Shown here: piece after piece, positions 1 through 7,210 of the stretch | Numbering within the stretch: position 1 is the stretch's first letter | Layout: every line of letters starts with the position of its first letter | Assembly: GCA_937959375.1 (NCBI GenBank) | Contig: CALGLS010000202.1 | Span: forward strand, 1 to 18,726 | DNA: 18,726 nucleotides | Direction of reading: 5' to 3' | From: an uncultured Saprospiraceae bacterium | Lineage (GTDB): Bacteria > Bacteroidota > Bacteroidia > Chitinophagales > Saprospiraceae | Translations under genes and position numbers: made by a program | The notes under the pieces: generated by a model | Databases searched by the model: none | Told to the model about the DNA's origin: nothing | The model's input: the letters and a program-made list of their open reading frames with translations, nothing else

Positions 1-49
1 TATTATTACTTACTTTGCCAAGGACTATGCGCAGCTGGTGAATAGGTAG
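1..49 (+). CDS. C-terminal end of an unidentified protein (partial)
   Basis: An open frame enters from the left edge and ends at TAG 47-49; the visible tail reads IITYFAKDYAQLVNR. It would converge on the sigma factor gene, with the hairpin at 107-150 between them, which is a sensible arrangement. Too little remains to name it. The competing reading is a minus-strand gene starting at ATG 100-98 (MTIHNRVINPTEVGF...) and leaving the window, but that start lies only about 7 bases past the T-tract of the sigma-gene terminator and has no room for a promoter. I prefer the plus-strand reading, weakly. Confidence 0.35.
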   Translation, partial: IITYFAKDYAQLVNR

Positions 50-106
50 TTTTTTGAACCCTACCTCAGTAGGGTTAATCACGCGATTGTGAATAGTCAT
101 TTTACA

Positions 107-150
107 CAAAAAAGAAAAAAGGTGGTACAACCGAATCGGTCGCACCACCT
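107..150 (-). terminator. Rho-independent terminator of the ECF sigma gene
   Basis: On the minus strand the arms AGGTGGT (150-144) and ACCACCT (126-120) close a hairpin that continues with G-U-containing pairs (GCGACCG/CGGTTGT) around a 3-base loop. A nearly pure T run follows (complement of the A-rich 107-119). It sits about 57 bases after the sigma factor stop codon. Confidence 0.85.
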
Positions 151-206
151 TTAGCCTATTTTAAAAGGCACATAAACAAGTTACGCACCCAGAGGTTAAC
201 TGGGAA

Positions 207-788
207 TTACTGAAGAGTTACTTCTCTCTCTTCAACCATCTTACGAATATTGATCAAAGCATATCGCATTCTACCCAAAGCAGTATTGATACTTACTCGA
301 GTTAGTTGAGCGATTTCTTTGAAACTCATATCAGCATAGTGACGAAGAATGACAACTTCACGTTGCTCAGGAGGAAGCATATCCACCAAACGACGAATCT
401 TATCATGCGTCTGAGATCGGATAATGGTTTGCTCCGCGTTATCTTCCTTTACAGGAAGCACGTCAAAAATGTCAAAAGTCTCTGTTGGAGAAACCTTAGG
501 TCGGCGCTTGTTTCTGCGGAAATAATCTACACACATGTTGTAGCTAATTCGCATCGCCCACTGCACAAATTTGCCTTCGTGGTTGTATTTACCCTTTCTT
601 AGGGTATCAATGATTTTAATGAAAACTTCCTGGAAAATGTCTTCGGCTAGTGCCGTGTCTTTCACAAACAGATAAATTGATGTGTAAATCTTTTGCTTGT
701 GTCTTTTCAGTAGTTCTTCAAAAGCCTTCTCGTTTCCGTCGAGGTAGTGTACGATCAATTGCTGATCGTTAAGCGTGGTAACTTGCAT
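207..788 (-). CDS. ECF-type RNA polymerase sigma factor (sigma-70 family)
   Basis: This 193-residue protein would direct RNA polymerase to a specific promoter set. Region 2 spans about residues 22-95 with the core-binding and -10 recognition helices (AEDIFQEVFIKI, then FVQWAMRISYNMCVDYFRR). Region 4 spans about 130-185 and holds LPPEQREVVILRHY followed by a helix-turn-helix (SFKEIAQLTRVSINTALGRMR). The length and the absence of region 3 are typical of the extracytoplasmic-function group. No anti-sigma factor or FecR-type gene lies beside it: the neighbours are a terminator on one side and divergent uvrA on the other. It may therefore be controlled by transcription or by a distant partner, but that is inference. 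The regulon cannot be read from the sequence. Family assignment is firm; the specific role is unknown. Confidence 0.93.
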   Translation of the reverse strand: MQVTTLNDQQLIVHYLDGNEKAFEELLKRHKQKIYTSIYLFVKDTALAEDIFQEVFIKIIDTLRKGKYNHEGKFVQWAMRISYNMCVDYFRRNKRRPKVSPTETFDIFDVLPVKEDNAEQTIIRSQTHDKIRRLVDMLPPEQREVVILRHYADMSFKEIAQLTRVSINTALGRMRYALINIRKMVEEREVTLQ

Positions 789-1091
789 AACTGTCCTATT
801 TTTTTTACTTAGTCTTAAAAAAATACTTTAGTGTAGAAGTTTAACGCTTATAGATTTTAGCTTTTAAAGTGAAAAAATTAGATGTTCAAATTTCTTTGAT
901 GACTTCAATGTCTGACTATTTATCTTCAAAGTCAAGTCCAATTTACAACAAGTCGCCCCATATAGTATGAAATTAACTGAAATTAACATAAAATTAACTG
1001 CCACGTTAAGAAATAGCCCAAAGGCTTAATATTCTCTTATTTCCCTGTGTGACAGTAGGTTTTTACATAGTAATTTCTCTTAAAAAAGACG

Positions 1092-1099
1092 TATTTTTG
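1092..1099 (+). promoter_or_regulatory. Putative Bacteroidota -7 box for uvrA
   Basis: TATTTTTG fits the Bacteroidota -7 consensus TAnnTTTG. Transcription would start near 1103, giving a leader of about 135 bases. No good TTG-type -33 element lies at the expected distance, so the call rests on one box and its position upstream of uvrA. Confidence 0.4.
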
Positions 1100-1181
1100 G
1101 CTTTCGGCCAGACCTCTCTCAAGGAAAATATTTTTTTTGTAAAAAATAATAAAAAATTGTTTTCTCCTCAAGATTCAAACT

Positions 1182-1193
1182 TTCTGGCCAGAA
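1182..1193. promoter_or_regulatory. 12-bp perfect palindrome in the uvrA leader
   Basis: TTCTGGCCAGAA is a perfect dyad 45 bases before the uvrA ATG. A near copy lacking one T (CTTTCGGCCAGA, 1101-1112) lies just after the candidate -7 box, where a repressor would cover the transcription start. This looks like a paired operator, but the cognate regulator is unknown. Confidence 0.35.
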
Positions 1194-1238
1194 TATCCTT
1201 ATACAGACTTAGAGAAACCGCATAAACACACTTAAGAT

Positions 1239-4097
1239 ATGCCAGCGAAGAAAGCAACAGCGACAGCTAAACGTGCAAAAAAGACCAAAATAAGCGACAA
1301 AAACACCATCAGAATCAAGGGTGCTCGAGGTAATAACCTCAAAAACGTCTCTCTTTCTATTCCTAAAAACAAGCTAGTAGTCGTAACTGGAGTTTCAGGT
1401 TCAGGTAAATCGTCTATTACGATGGATACCCTTTATGCAGAAGGACAACGTAGATATGTGGAAAGCCTTTCCTCTTATGCGCGTCAGTTCCTCATGCGTA
1501 TGAAGAAACCGGATGTAGATTACATTAAGGGTATTTGCCCGGCAATTGCCATTGAGCAAAAAACAAGCACCAGCAACGCTCGCTCTACCGTAGGATCTTT
1601 GACAGAAATTTATGATTACCTCCGATTGCTCTTCGCTCGTATTGGCAAGACCTACTCCCCTATTTCTGGAAAGCTGGTTAAGAGACACGAAGTCAGTGAT
1701 GTAGTCAAGTTTGTAATGAGCAACAAAGAAGGGAGCAAAGTCCAACTCTTCATTCCAATCCAAAATAAGTACGAACGTAAATTAGAACATGAGCTAAAAC
1801 ACCTTTTACAAAAAGGATATACTCGTATCTTATTCAAAAAGGAATTGCAACGAATTGAGGATGTTCTAGAAAGTAAATCAAAAGAGCTTGATAAGAATGT
1901 AATCGATCTTACCAAAAAAGATATCCGCGTTTTGATTGACCGAACAGTTGTCAGAAAAGAGGATGATGAAAACACCAAACGAATCGCCGATTCAATACAA
2001 ACTGCTTTTAACGAAAGTGAAGGCTCTTGTATCGTAGATGTCATTGATGGAAAAACGCAAACATTCAATAATCGCTTCGAGTTAGATGGCATGGAGTTTT
2101 TGGACCCAAGTCCACAACTTTTCAATTACAATAATCCTTACGGAGCCTGCCGACAATGTGAAGGTTACGGTCGAACGATGGGAATAGATGAAATGAAAGT
2201 GATTCCCAATGCTGCTAAATCAGTATTTGAGGGCGCTATTGCTTGCTGGCGAGGTGAGAAATCGGGTCAGTGGCTTCAACGGTTTTTGAAACAAGCACAT
2301 AAATTTGATTTTCCGGTACACCGACCTTGGCAAGACTTGACTCGTAAAGAGCAGAAGTTGATGTGGACTGGCAATCAGTATTTCGATGGCATTCAAGACT
2401 ACTTTGATGAGTTAGAGGAAAAGACTTATAAAATTCAGAATCGAGTCATGCTCGCACGTTACCGTGGGCGAACCACCTGCAATGTTTGTGATGGTGGGCG
2501 GCTACGTGAGAAAGCGACTTACGTCAAAATTGATGGAAAAAATATTCCTGATTTGGTACTCATCCCAATTGACGAATTGCTTCCATTTTTTGAAAAAATA
2601 AAACTCAGCGAACACGACAAGACGATTGCTAAACGAATTATTCTAGAAGTAAACAACCGCCTAAAGTTCATGTGTAAGGTTGGTTTAGGTTACCTGAATA
2701 TCAACAGAGTATCTTCCACACTAAGTGGTGGAGAAACACAACGTATTAATCTAACTAGAACATTGGGATCAAATTTAACGAGTTCCATGTACCTATTAGA
2801 TGAGCCAAGTGTTGGTTTACATCCGCGTGATACAAATCGACTGGTTGAGGTTTTAAAATCGTTGCGCGACCTAGGTAACACCGTTATCGTAGTGGAGCAC
2901 GAAGAAGATGTGATTAGCAACGCAGACTATTTGATTGACATGGGGCCTCATGCAGGTATTCATGGAGGCGAAGTTGTTTTTGCTGGACCTTACGAGCAAA
3001 TTTATGATGAGGCTTCTGATAGCCTTACTGCGCTTTACATGAATGGCAAGATGTCGATTCCATTACCAAAAAGACGACGCAAGTTTACACGCTCGCTTCA
3101 CTTAAAAGGTAATCGTCAACACAATCTTAAAAACTTTGATGTAGAATTTCCGCTGAACACATTGACGGTTGTTAGTGGAGTTTCTGGTTCAGGTAAAACA
3201 ACTTTGGTAAAACAAATTCTGTATCCTGCCTTATTGAAAGAGTTGGGAGAATCTTATAGCAAGGCGATGGGCATCCATGACGAATTAAGTGGTGACATAA
3301 AAACCATCACGCAGATAGAAATGATTAGCCAAAGTCCTATTGGTAAATCTTCTCGATCAAATCCGGTCACTTATGTAAAGGCTTATGATGCGATTCGAAA
3401 ATTAATGTCTAATCAACAAGCATCTAAAATTCGTGGTTACAAACCGGGATACTTTTCATTCAATGTGGAAGGTGGTCGTTGTGAGGCTTGTAAAGGTGAA
3501 GGTGAACAAATTGTAGAGATGCAGTTCCTTGCAGATGTTCGGTTGGAATGTGAAGATTGTAAAGGTCAGCGTTTCCGTCAAGAGGTTTTAGAAGTTCGTT
3601 ACAAAGACAAAAACATTTTTGACATTCTCAATTTAAGTATTGAAGAAGCGCTTGACTTTTTTGCTGACGAGCGTGATATTATTCAAAAAATTCAACCGCT
3701 ATTTAATGTTGGTTTGGGATACATCAAGTTGGGCCAATCATCTAGTACCCTATCAGGTGGAGAGGCACAACGTGTTAAGTTGGCTTCTTTTCTTGGCAAA
3801 GTGAATAGTCGAGAACACATCCTTTTCATTTTTGATGAACCTACAACAGGTTTACATTTTCATGATATTCAAAAGTTGTTGGATGCCTTGAATGCTTTGG
3901 TGGAAAAAGGTCATACCGTGATTGTAGTCGAGCACAATATGGAAGTTATAAAATCTGCGGATTGGGTCATTGACCTTGGTCCTGAAGGTGGAAAAGGTGG
4001 TGGTGAATTATTATACCAAGGTGTTCCTGAAGGCTTGGTGAAGGTTAAGAAATCATATACTGGAAAGTACTTGAAAGAGAAGTTGAAGAAGGCTTGA
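1239..4097 (+). CDS. uvrA: UvrABC excinuclease subunit A
   Basis: UvrA is the dimeric ABC-type ATPase that detects bulky DNA lesions and loads UvrB in nucleotide excision repair. The 952-residue length matches the family. Both ATPase modules are intact: Walker A at 51-59 (GVSGSGKSS) and 647-655 (GVSGSGKTT), signatures at 495-502 (LSGGETQR) and 838-845 (LSGGEAQR), and Walker B segments LLDEPSVGLH and IFDEPTTGLH. Zinc ligands are visible at C304/C307, C414/C417 and C748/C751/C771/C774. The CPxC pair that precedes the first cluster in E. coli UvrA is missing (FELDGMEFLDP stands there); from memory other Bacteroidota UvrA proteins also lack it. A Lys/Ala-rich tail of about 22 residues precedes the first conserved strand. 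The gene stands alone and its stop codon lies inside the first copy of a GC-rich repeat. Many Bacteroidota carry two UvrA paralogues, so this may not be the only copy. Confidence 0.97.
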   Translation: MPAKKATATAKRAKKTKISDKNTIRIKGARGNNLKNVSLSIPKNKLVVVTGVSGSGKSSITMDTLYAEGQRRYVESLSSYARQFLMRMKKPDVDYIKGICPAIAIEQKTSTSNARSTVGSLTEIYDYLRLLFARIGKTYSPISGKLVKRHEVSDVVKFVMSNKEGSKVQLFIPIQNKYERKLEHELKHLLQKGYTRILFKKELQRIEDVLESKSKELDKNVIDLTKKDIRVLIDRTVVRKEDDENTKRIADSIQTAFNESEGSCIVDVIDGKTQTFNNRFELDGMEFLDPSPQLFNYNNPYGACRQCEGYGRTMGIDEMKVIPNAAKSVFEGAIACWRGEKSGQWLQRFLKQAHKFDFPVHRPWQDLTRKEQKLMWTGNQYFDGIQDYFDELEEKTYKIQNRVMLARYRGRTTCNVCDGGRLREKATYVKIDGKNIPDLVLIPIDELLPFFEKIKLSEHDKTIAKRIILEVNNRLKFMCKVGLGYLNINRVSSTLSGGETQRINLTRTLGSNLTSSMYLLDEPSVGLHPRDTNRLVEVLKSLRDLGNTVIVVEHEEDVISNADYLIDMGPHAGIHGGEVVFAGPYEQIYDEASDSLTALYMNGKMSIPLPKRRRKFTRSLHLKGNRQHNLKNFDVEFPLNTLTVVSGVSGSGKTTLVKQILYPALLKELGESYSKAMGIHDELSGDIKTITQIEMISQSPIGKSSRSNPVTYVKAYDAIRKLMSNQQASKIRGYKPGYFSFNVEGGRCEACKGEGEQIVEMQFLADVRLECEDCKGQRFRQEVLEVRYKDKNIFDILNLSIEEALDFFADERDIIQKIQPLFNVGLGYIKLGQSSSTLSGGEAQRVKLASFLGKVNSREHILFIFDEPTTGLHFHDIQKLLDALNALVEKGHTVIVVEHNMEVIKSADWVIDLGPEGGKGGGELLYQGVPEGLVKVKKSYTGKYLKEKLKKA

Positions 4098-4286
4098 CTT
4101 CGGCTTCGCTCAGTCGGCGCCGCTTGCGATTTCGACTAGACGGGTGTAATGATGGACTTGACCTGGCTTCGCTCAGTCGGCGCCGCTTGCGATTTTGACT
4201 AGATGGGTGTAATGATGGACGATGGACTTGACTGGGGGTTGCGCAGTTGACGCCGCTTGCGATTTCGATTAGACGGAGGTAGTGAG
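4093..4286. repeat. Three degenerate tandem copies of a 64-70 bp GC-rich unit
   Basis: Copies start at 4093, 4157 and 4227, each opening with CTTGAC and carrying CGCCGCTTGCGATTT. Copies 1 and 2 share GGCTTCGCTCAGTCGGCG and end in GGGTGTAATGATGGA. Copy 2 has an extra GATGGA-type hexamer, and copy 3 is the most diverged. The block is much richer in G+C than its surroundings. The uvrA stop codon (4095-4097) lies within copy 1, so the array begins inside the gene's last codons. No convincing reading frame runs through it. Confidence 0.85.
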
Positions 4287-4339
4287 TTATGTAGCTCCAT
4301 GCATATATCCACTCGCATGATAAAAAACAGAGCAGCGAC

Positions 4340-4358
4340 GGCTGAGCGGAGTCGAAGC
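4340..4358 (-). repeat. Dispersed GCTTCGACTCCGCTCAGCC repeat
   Basis: On the minus strand this reads GCTTCGACTCCGCTCAGCC. From general knowledge this sequence is common between genes in Bacteroidota genomes. It resembles an inverted copy of the CTTCGGCTTCGCTCAGTC core of the tandem repeats about 240 bp to the left. It lies between the tandem array and the uvrA terminator. Confidence 0.5.
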
Positions 4359-4383
4359 TAAAGCGTAAGGAGCCATTAAAACA

Positions 4384-4429
4384 AAAAAATCCCGACCAGA
4401 AATAAATCTGATCGGGCTTTTTTATTTTA
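4384..4429. terminator. Bidirectional terminator between uvrA and the glycine-rich protein gene
   Basis: Arms CCCGACCAGA (4391-4400) and TCTGATCGGG (4407-4416) pair with one mismatch around AATAAA. Plus-strand readout ends in CTTTTTTATTTT and minus-strand readout in ATTTTTTT, so it can stop both convergent genes. Confidence 0.9.
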
Positions 4430-4438
4430 ATTCGAAAA

Positions 4439-5011
4439 TTACTTTCCGAACATTCCACCGATACCTCCTAAAAGGTCACCAGCTTTGTCTTTTAGTGCAT
4501 CTGCAGCTTTGTCCTTTAGTCCATCTACTAGAGAACCAGCGCCATCAGCCGCTCCACCAGCAGCATCACTAGCGCCACCTAACATATCTCCTACTTTACC
4601 CATCAATCCTCCTGAATCTACACCTAGAGCGCTCATGATGCCGTTTTCACTTACGTTACCGTCAGCATCTGCAGCAGAACCAGAAATCTTGCTCATAATC
4701 ATTGGTAGTACAGTTGAAGAAATTGTACCAGCGATACCAGAGTTAACTCCTAATCCACCAGTTAACTTACCGATGAAGTTTTGAGCAATCCCTTGGTATA
4801 CCATATTTTGCATCATACCTCCTCCGCCACCGGAGAACATACCCATGATGCCAGACAGGTTACCACCGCCTACAGCGCCCATCACACCTTCCATGATACT
4901 TTCCTTAGCCATTGGCATTGCTTGCTCAGCTTGTCCAGCGTCTAATCCAGTCTTTTCGCTAATAGCGCTTACTACTTGTCCTTTTAGTCCGTCTAAAATG
5001 TTGTCTAACAT
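4439..5011 (-). CDS. Glycine-rich cytoplasmic protein of unknown function (DUF937-like)
   Basis: This 190-residue protein has no signal peptide and no clear membrane helix. The N-terminal 50 residues (MLDNILDGLKGQVVSAISEKTGLDAGQAEQ...) look like a small helical domain resembling DUF937/YidB-type proteins; this is a resemblance, not a proven match. The middle is a Gly/Met-rich linker (about 49-68, including SGGGGGMMQ). Next comes a second helical part with a long Ala/Gly/Ser stretch. The C-terminus holds two amphipathic copies (GLKDKAADALKDKAGDLLGG) and ends in GGIGGMFGK. It ends about 10 bases before the terminator it shares with uvrA. A short palindrome (ACCTTG/CAAGGT, 5041-5056) lies upstream of its start. 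Function unknown. Confidence 0.8.
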   Translation of the reverse strand: MLDNILDGLKGQVVSAISEKTGLDAGQAEQAMPMAKESIMEGVMGAVGGGNLSGIMGMFSGGGGGMMQNMVYQGIAQNFIGKLTGGLGVNSGIAGTISSTVLPMIMSKISGSAADADGNVSENGIMSALGVDSGGLMGKVGDMLGGASDAAGGAADGAGSLVDGLKDKAADALKDKAGDLLGGIGGMFGK

Positions 5012-5335
5012 TATTTATTAATTTAGTTGGGTGAAAAATTACCTTGTGTTCAAGGTCTTATCATTTTAATTTAAACGAGTCTTACTTTAATAATATTCAG
5101 TATAAACTCTACTATTTATACGCCGCTTTTAACCGCTAGTCACAATTGAGTTGAAATAACCATTCAATTGTTTTTTAACGACAGGGGCGCTTCGCTTATA
5201 TTTTACTTGGAAAGGTCGAAATTGTTTCATCCGTTTTTTTCCTCTTGTAAACAGTACGTTTTTATAAATTCTAACTAAAAAATTATGCAGAGAATAGATG
5301 TATCAAGGCGGGAGAATCTATGATTTACTAGTTTT
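5012..5335. other. Intergenic region without a recognised gene
   Basis: The stretch holds the leader of the glycine-rich protein gene and the 3' flank of the lipoprotein gene, both on the minus strand. I see a 6+6 bp palindrome at 5041-5056 and a 7-bp inverted repeat CAATTGA/TCAATTG (5143-5149 and 5164-5170) followed by TTTTTT on the plus strand. I find neither a convincing terminator for the lipoprotein gene nor a TAnnTTTG promoter box. Confidence 0.5.
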
Positions 5336-6235
5336 TCACTTCTTTCTTAATAATCTGAAACAGGTATCTAATTCTAGGAGAAGTCCTACATTAAACCGTT
5401 GACCATTAAAATAAAATCGTTTGATACCTCCAGAATAAGAGGTCCAATTTCCTTCTACATAAAGTTTTCCATATTCTGGTCCTATCCCTAATCTAAAACT
5501 AGTTATGGATGCTAAGTCCAAAATTTTTTCATTTAACTCTTTTCCTAGTTCTAGATCATCTTTAAATAAGTTTCCTTGAAAATCTATTTTTTTAAAACTT
5601 GTGCCAGCGATTCTTTGAACTAAGTCTAATTTAACTTTGCCATTTTTCCAATGAACTCCTCCTTGGATATAATACAAGTTAAAGTTTACTTCTTTATTTC
5701 CGATAAAAGAATAATTGGATAATAATTCTCCTTTTCCAACTCCTGCATAAACATCAAAAAGCCATTCATTATCTTGATCAAAGAAAAATTTATTAATCTC
5801 TTCAAGGTGATAGCCATCAAAAGATTTTTTCCAATAGGTTCCTACAGCAACATCAGCTAGCTGTCCAAAATATGCAATGGTGGTATCGACTTGACCAGGA
5901 CTGAGAGAAGAAACGATGAGGCCTCCTCTTGGGGTCAATTGTCCGACGTTGGACCGGAAGAAATAGTTAGGGCGGAAGTAGTTAGCTATTACGCCTAGGC
6001 GTTCGACGGGGCTATATCCGACTTGTATACCATAAGAAAAGCGACGGAGCGGAGCGGGGTATTCCTTTACTTCCCCTTTATCGTAAGTGTCGTAAAATCC
6101 ACCATTCAATTGTAGTGATCCCTTTTTGTTGGGGCTAACGATATGGTGATGATTGGTAGGTCCAAAAACTTCAGCGCATGAGCTACAAAACACTAAGCAC
6201 CCCAACGTAAGTAAAGTGTAGAAAAAAATCCTCAT
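5336..6235 (-). CDS. Outer-membrane-type lipoprotein, paralogue A of a tandem pair
   Basis: This 299-residue envelope protein has a short hydrophobic signal ending in FCSSC, so Cys20 is the likely lipidation site although the -3 residue is unusual. The mature part is full of alternating hydrophobic/polar segments with aromatic ends (YGIQVGYSPVERLGVIANYF, FNLYYIQGGVHW, SFRLGIGPEYGKLYVEGNW), which suggests a beta-barrel or beta-sandwich. It aligns by eye with the next gene upstream: GYSPxxxLGVxAxYF near residue 73, GVGKG near 165, the GGVHW strand and a final GPxxxxxYV strand. No known family is recognised. The gap to the upstream gene is 35 bp, but a TACTTTTG promoter box lies in that gap, so it may be transcribed alone as well as jointly. 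A His run (29-31) follows the lipobox. Confidence 0.8.
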   Translation of the reverse strand: MRIFFYTLLTLGCLVFCSSCAEVFGPTNHHHIVSPNKKGSLQLNGGFYDTYDKGEVKEYPAPLRRFSYGIQVGYSPVERLGVIANYFRPNYFFRSNVGQLTPRGGLIVSSLSPGQVDTTIAYFGQLADVAVGTYWKKSFDGYHLEEINKFFFDQDNEWLFDVYAGVGKGELLSNYSFIGNKEVNFNLYYIQGGVHWKNGKVKLDLVQRIAGTSFKKIDFQGNLFKDDLELGKELNEKILDLASITSFRLGIGPEYGKLYVEGNWTSYSGGIKRFYFNGQRFNVGLLLELDTCFRLLRKK

Positions 6236-6252
6236 TCTATTAAGCAGTTTTA

Positions 6253-6260
6253 CAAAAGTA
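6253..6260 (-). promoter_or_regulatory. Putative -7 box for lipoprotein A
   Basis: Minus-strand TACTTTTG (followed by TA) matches the Bacteroidota TAnnTTTG box. The ATG at 6235 lies 18 bases further on, implying a leader of about 14 bases. No TTG element is seen at the -33 distance. It offers an internal promoter between the two paralogues. Confidence 0.45.
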
Positions 6261-6270
6261 GTTGAAGGGC

Positions 6271-7107
6271 TTACTTTTTAAGTAGCTTTCCCATTTTATA
6301 AAACTCGTTAAGATCAACGATTATTCCTATACCACCAATTTTTTCATAAAAATAAAAGTCACGGATATTCTCTGGTAAGTTATTGAAGTTCATATCAACA
6401 TAGAACTGCGCATGTCTTGGTCCCATTTGCATTCGAAGAGATGAAGACCGATATATATTAAATCCACTTTTTGAGAGGTCTTCAAATACTTCGAGATTAC
6501 CAGGGGTAACATCACCCGTTAAATTCATTCTTGTATAATCCAAACCGAAGAGCCTGTAAGAGTAGGATACTTTTACAATCTTCCAATTAAAATGTAGTCC
6601 CGCTTGGACAAAGATTCGATTGAACTCTAATTTTTGTTCTGCTGTTTTTCCAAATAAGGAATGAAATCTTCCTTTTCCGTAGCCAACATACAAATCACCT
6701 GTAAACGCTAAAGGCATGAAAAGCTTACTAGGAAAATCTTCTTCTCTTAGTTTTAAGTTAGGACTAAAATATCCTCCAATTGCAATTTCTCCATATTCTC
6801 CATCAATCTCTTTTGTATTATTATCAAACACATTGTTAGAACCTTCTAGTAATTCTTTATAGCTAAAATACTTAGCTGACACACCTAGATGTTTAATTGG
6901 ACTGTAGCTGATTTGTCCGTTATAAAAAGGAGAGTCATCAGTCGTTTCTGATTTATTTATGCTACCAGTAGCTTTCAGATCATTCTTTTCTGTGACGGTT
7001 AGTAACATATCTTGATGTGCTTGAAAAGCAGTACTACAACTACTGAGCATACCGATCAAAGCAGCACATGAGATGGCTAAAATAAAACGGGAGTATCTTA
7101 AAATCAT
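6271..7107 (-). CDS. Outer-membrane-type lipoprotein, paralogue B of a tandem pair
   Basis: This 278-residue protein has a clear lipoprotein signal: a basic start (MILRYSR), a hydrophobic core and the lipobox LSSC with Cys24. The mature region predicts many beta strands and matches the downstream gene in order and spacing: YSPIKHLGVSAKYF (68-81), GDLYVGYGKG, FNRIFVQAGLHF, then SSLRMQMGPRHAQFYVDMNF. Both proteins end in a Lys-rich tail (KLLKK here, RLLRKK there). The pair probably arose by tandem duplication. No enzymatic motif is visible. A structural or surface role in the outer membrane is inference. The start codon is only about 36 bases past the terminator of the peroxidase gene, so transcription may rely on read-through or on a promoter that I cannot identify. 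Confidence 0.8.
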   Translation of the reverse strand: MILRYSRFILAISCAALIGMLSSCSTAFQAHQDMLLTVTEKNDLKATGSINKSETTDDSPFYNGQISYSPIKHLGVSAKYFSYKELLEGSNNVFDNNTKEIDGEYGEIAIGGYFSPNLKLREEDFPSKLFMPLAFTGDLYVGYGKGRFHSLFGKTAEQKLEFNRIFVQAGLHFNWKIVKVSYSYRLFGLDYTRMNLTGDVTPGNLEVFEDLSKSGFNIYRSSSLRMQMGPRHAQFYVDMNFNNLPENIRDFYFYEKIGGIGIIVDLNEFYKMGKLLKK

Positions 7108-7145
7108 GGTTGAATATTTACGGGGAGGCTAATCTTAGAAATTAG

Positions 7146-7179
7146 AAAAAGGGGCAAGGGTGTTTTAAACGCCTGCCCC
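7146..7179 (-). terminator. Terminator after the cytochrome c peroxidase gene
   Basis: Arms GGGGCA (7151-7156) and TGCCCC (7174-7179) extend inward through GGTG/CGCC-type pairs. On the minus strand the stem is followed by TTTTTC. The plus strand also has a T run (7180-7185), so it may act in both directions. Confidence 0.8.
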
Positions 7180-7210
7180 TTTTTTGTTTGTTCACAACAA
7201 ACTATTTTTA

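Larger units (their letters stand above)
789..1238. other. Divergent intergenic region, sigma factor / uvrA
   Basis: This AT-rich 450-bp spacer has no coding sequence that I can support. It must hold the promoters of both divergent genes. On the uvrA side there is a TAnnTTTG box (1092-1099) and two copies of a CTTTC(T)GGCCAGA motif (1101-1112 and 1180-1192). On the sigma side I find no convincing TAnnTTTG box. Confidence 0.6.

Noticed and set aside
1..100. Minus-strand partial gene starting at 100
   Set aside because: The start lies immediately after the T-tract of the sigma-gene terminator, leaving no promoter; the plus-strand tail ending at 49 fits the convergent layout better.
4045..4458. 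137-codon minus-strand ORF with an internal repeated peptide
   Set aside because: It runs from the glycine-rich gene's end through the terminator and the tandem DNA repeats into uvrA; the peptide repeats only mirror the DNA repeats.
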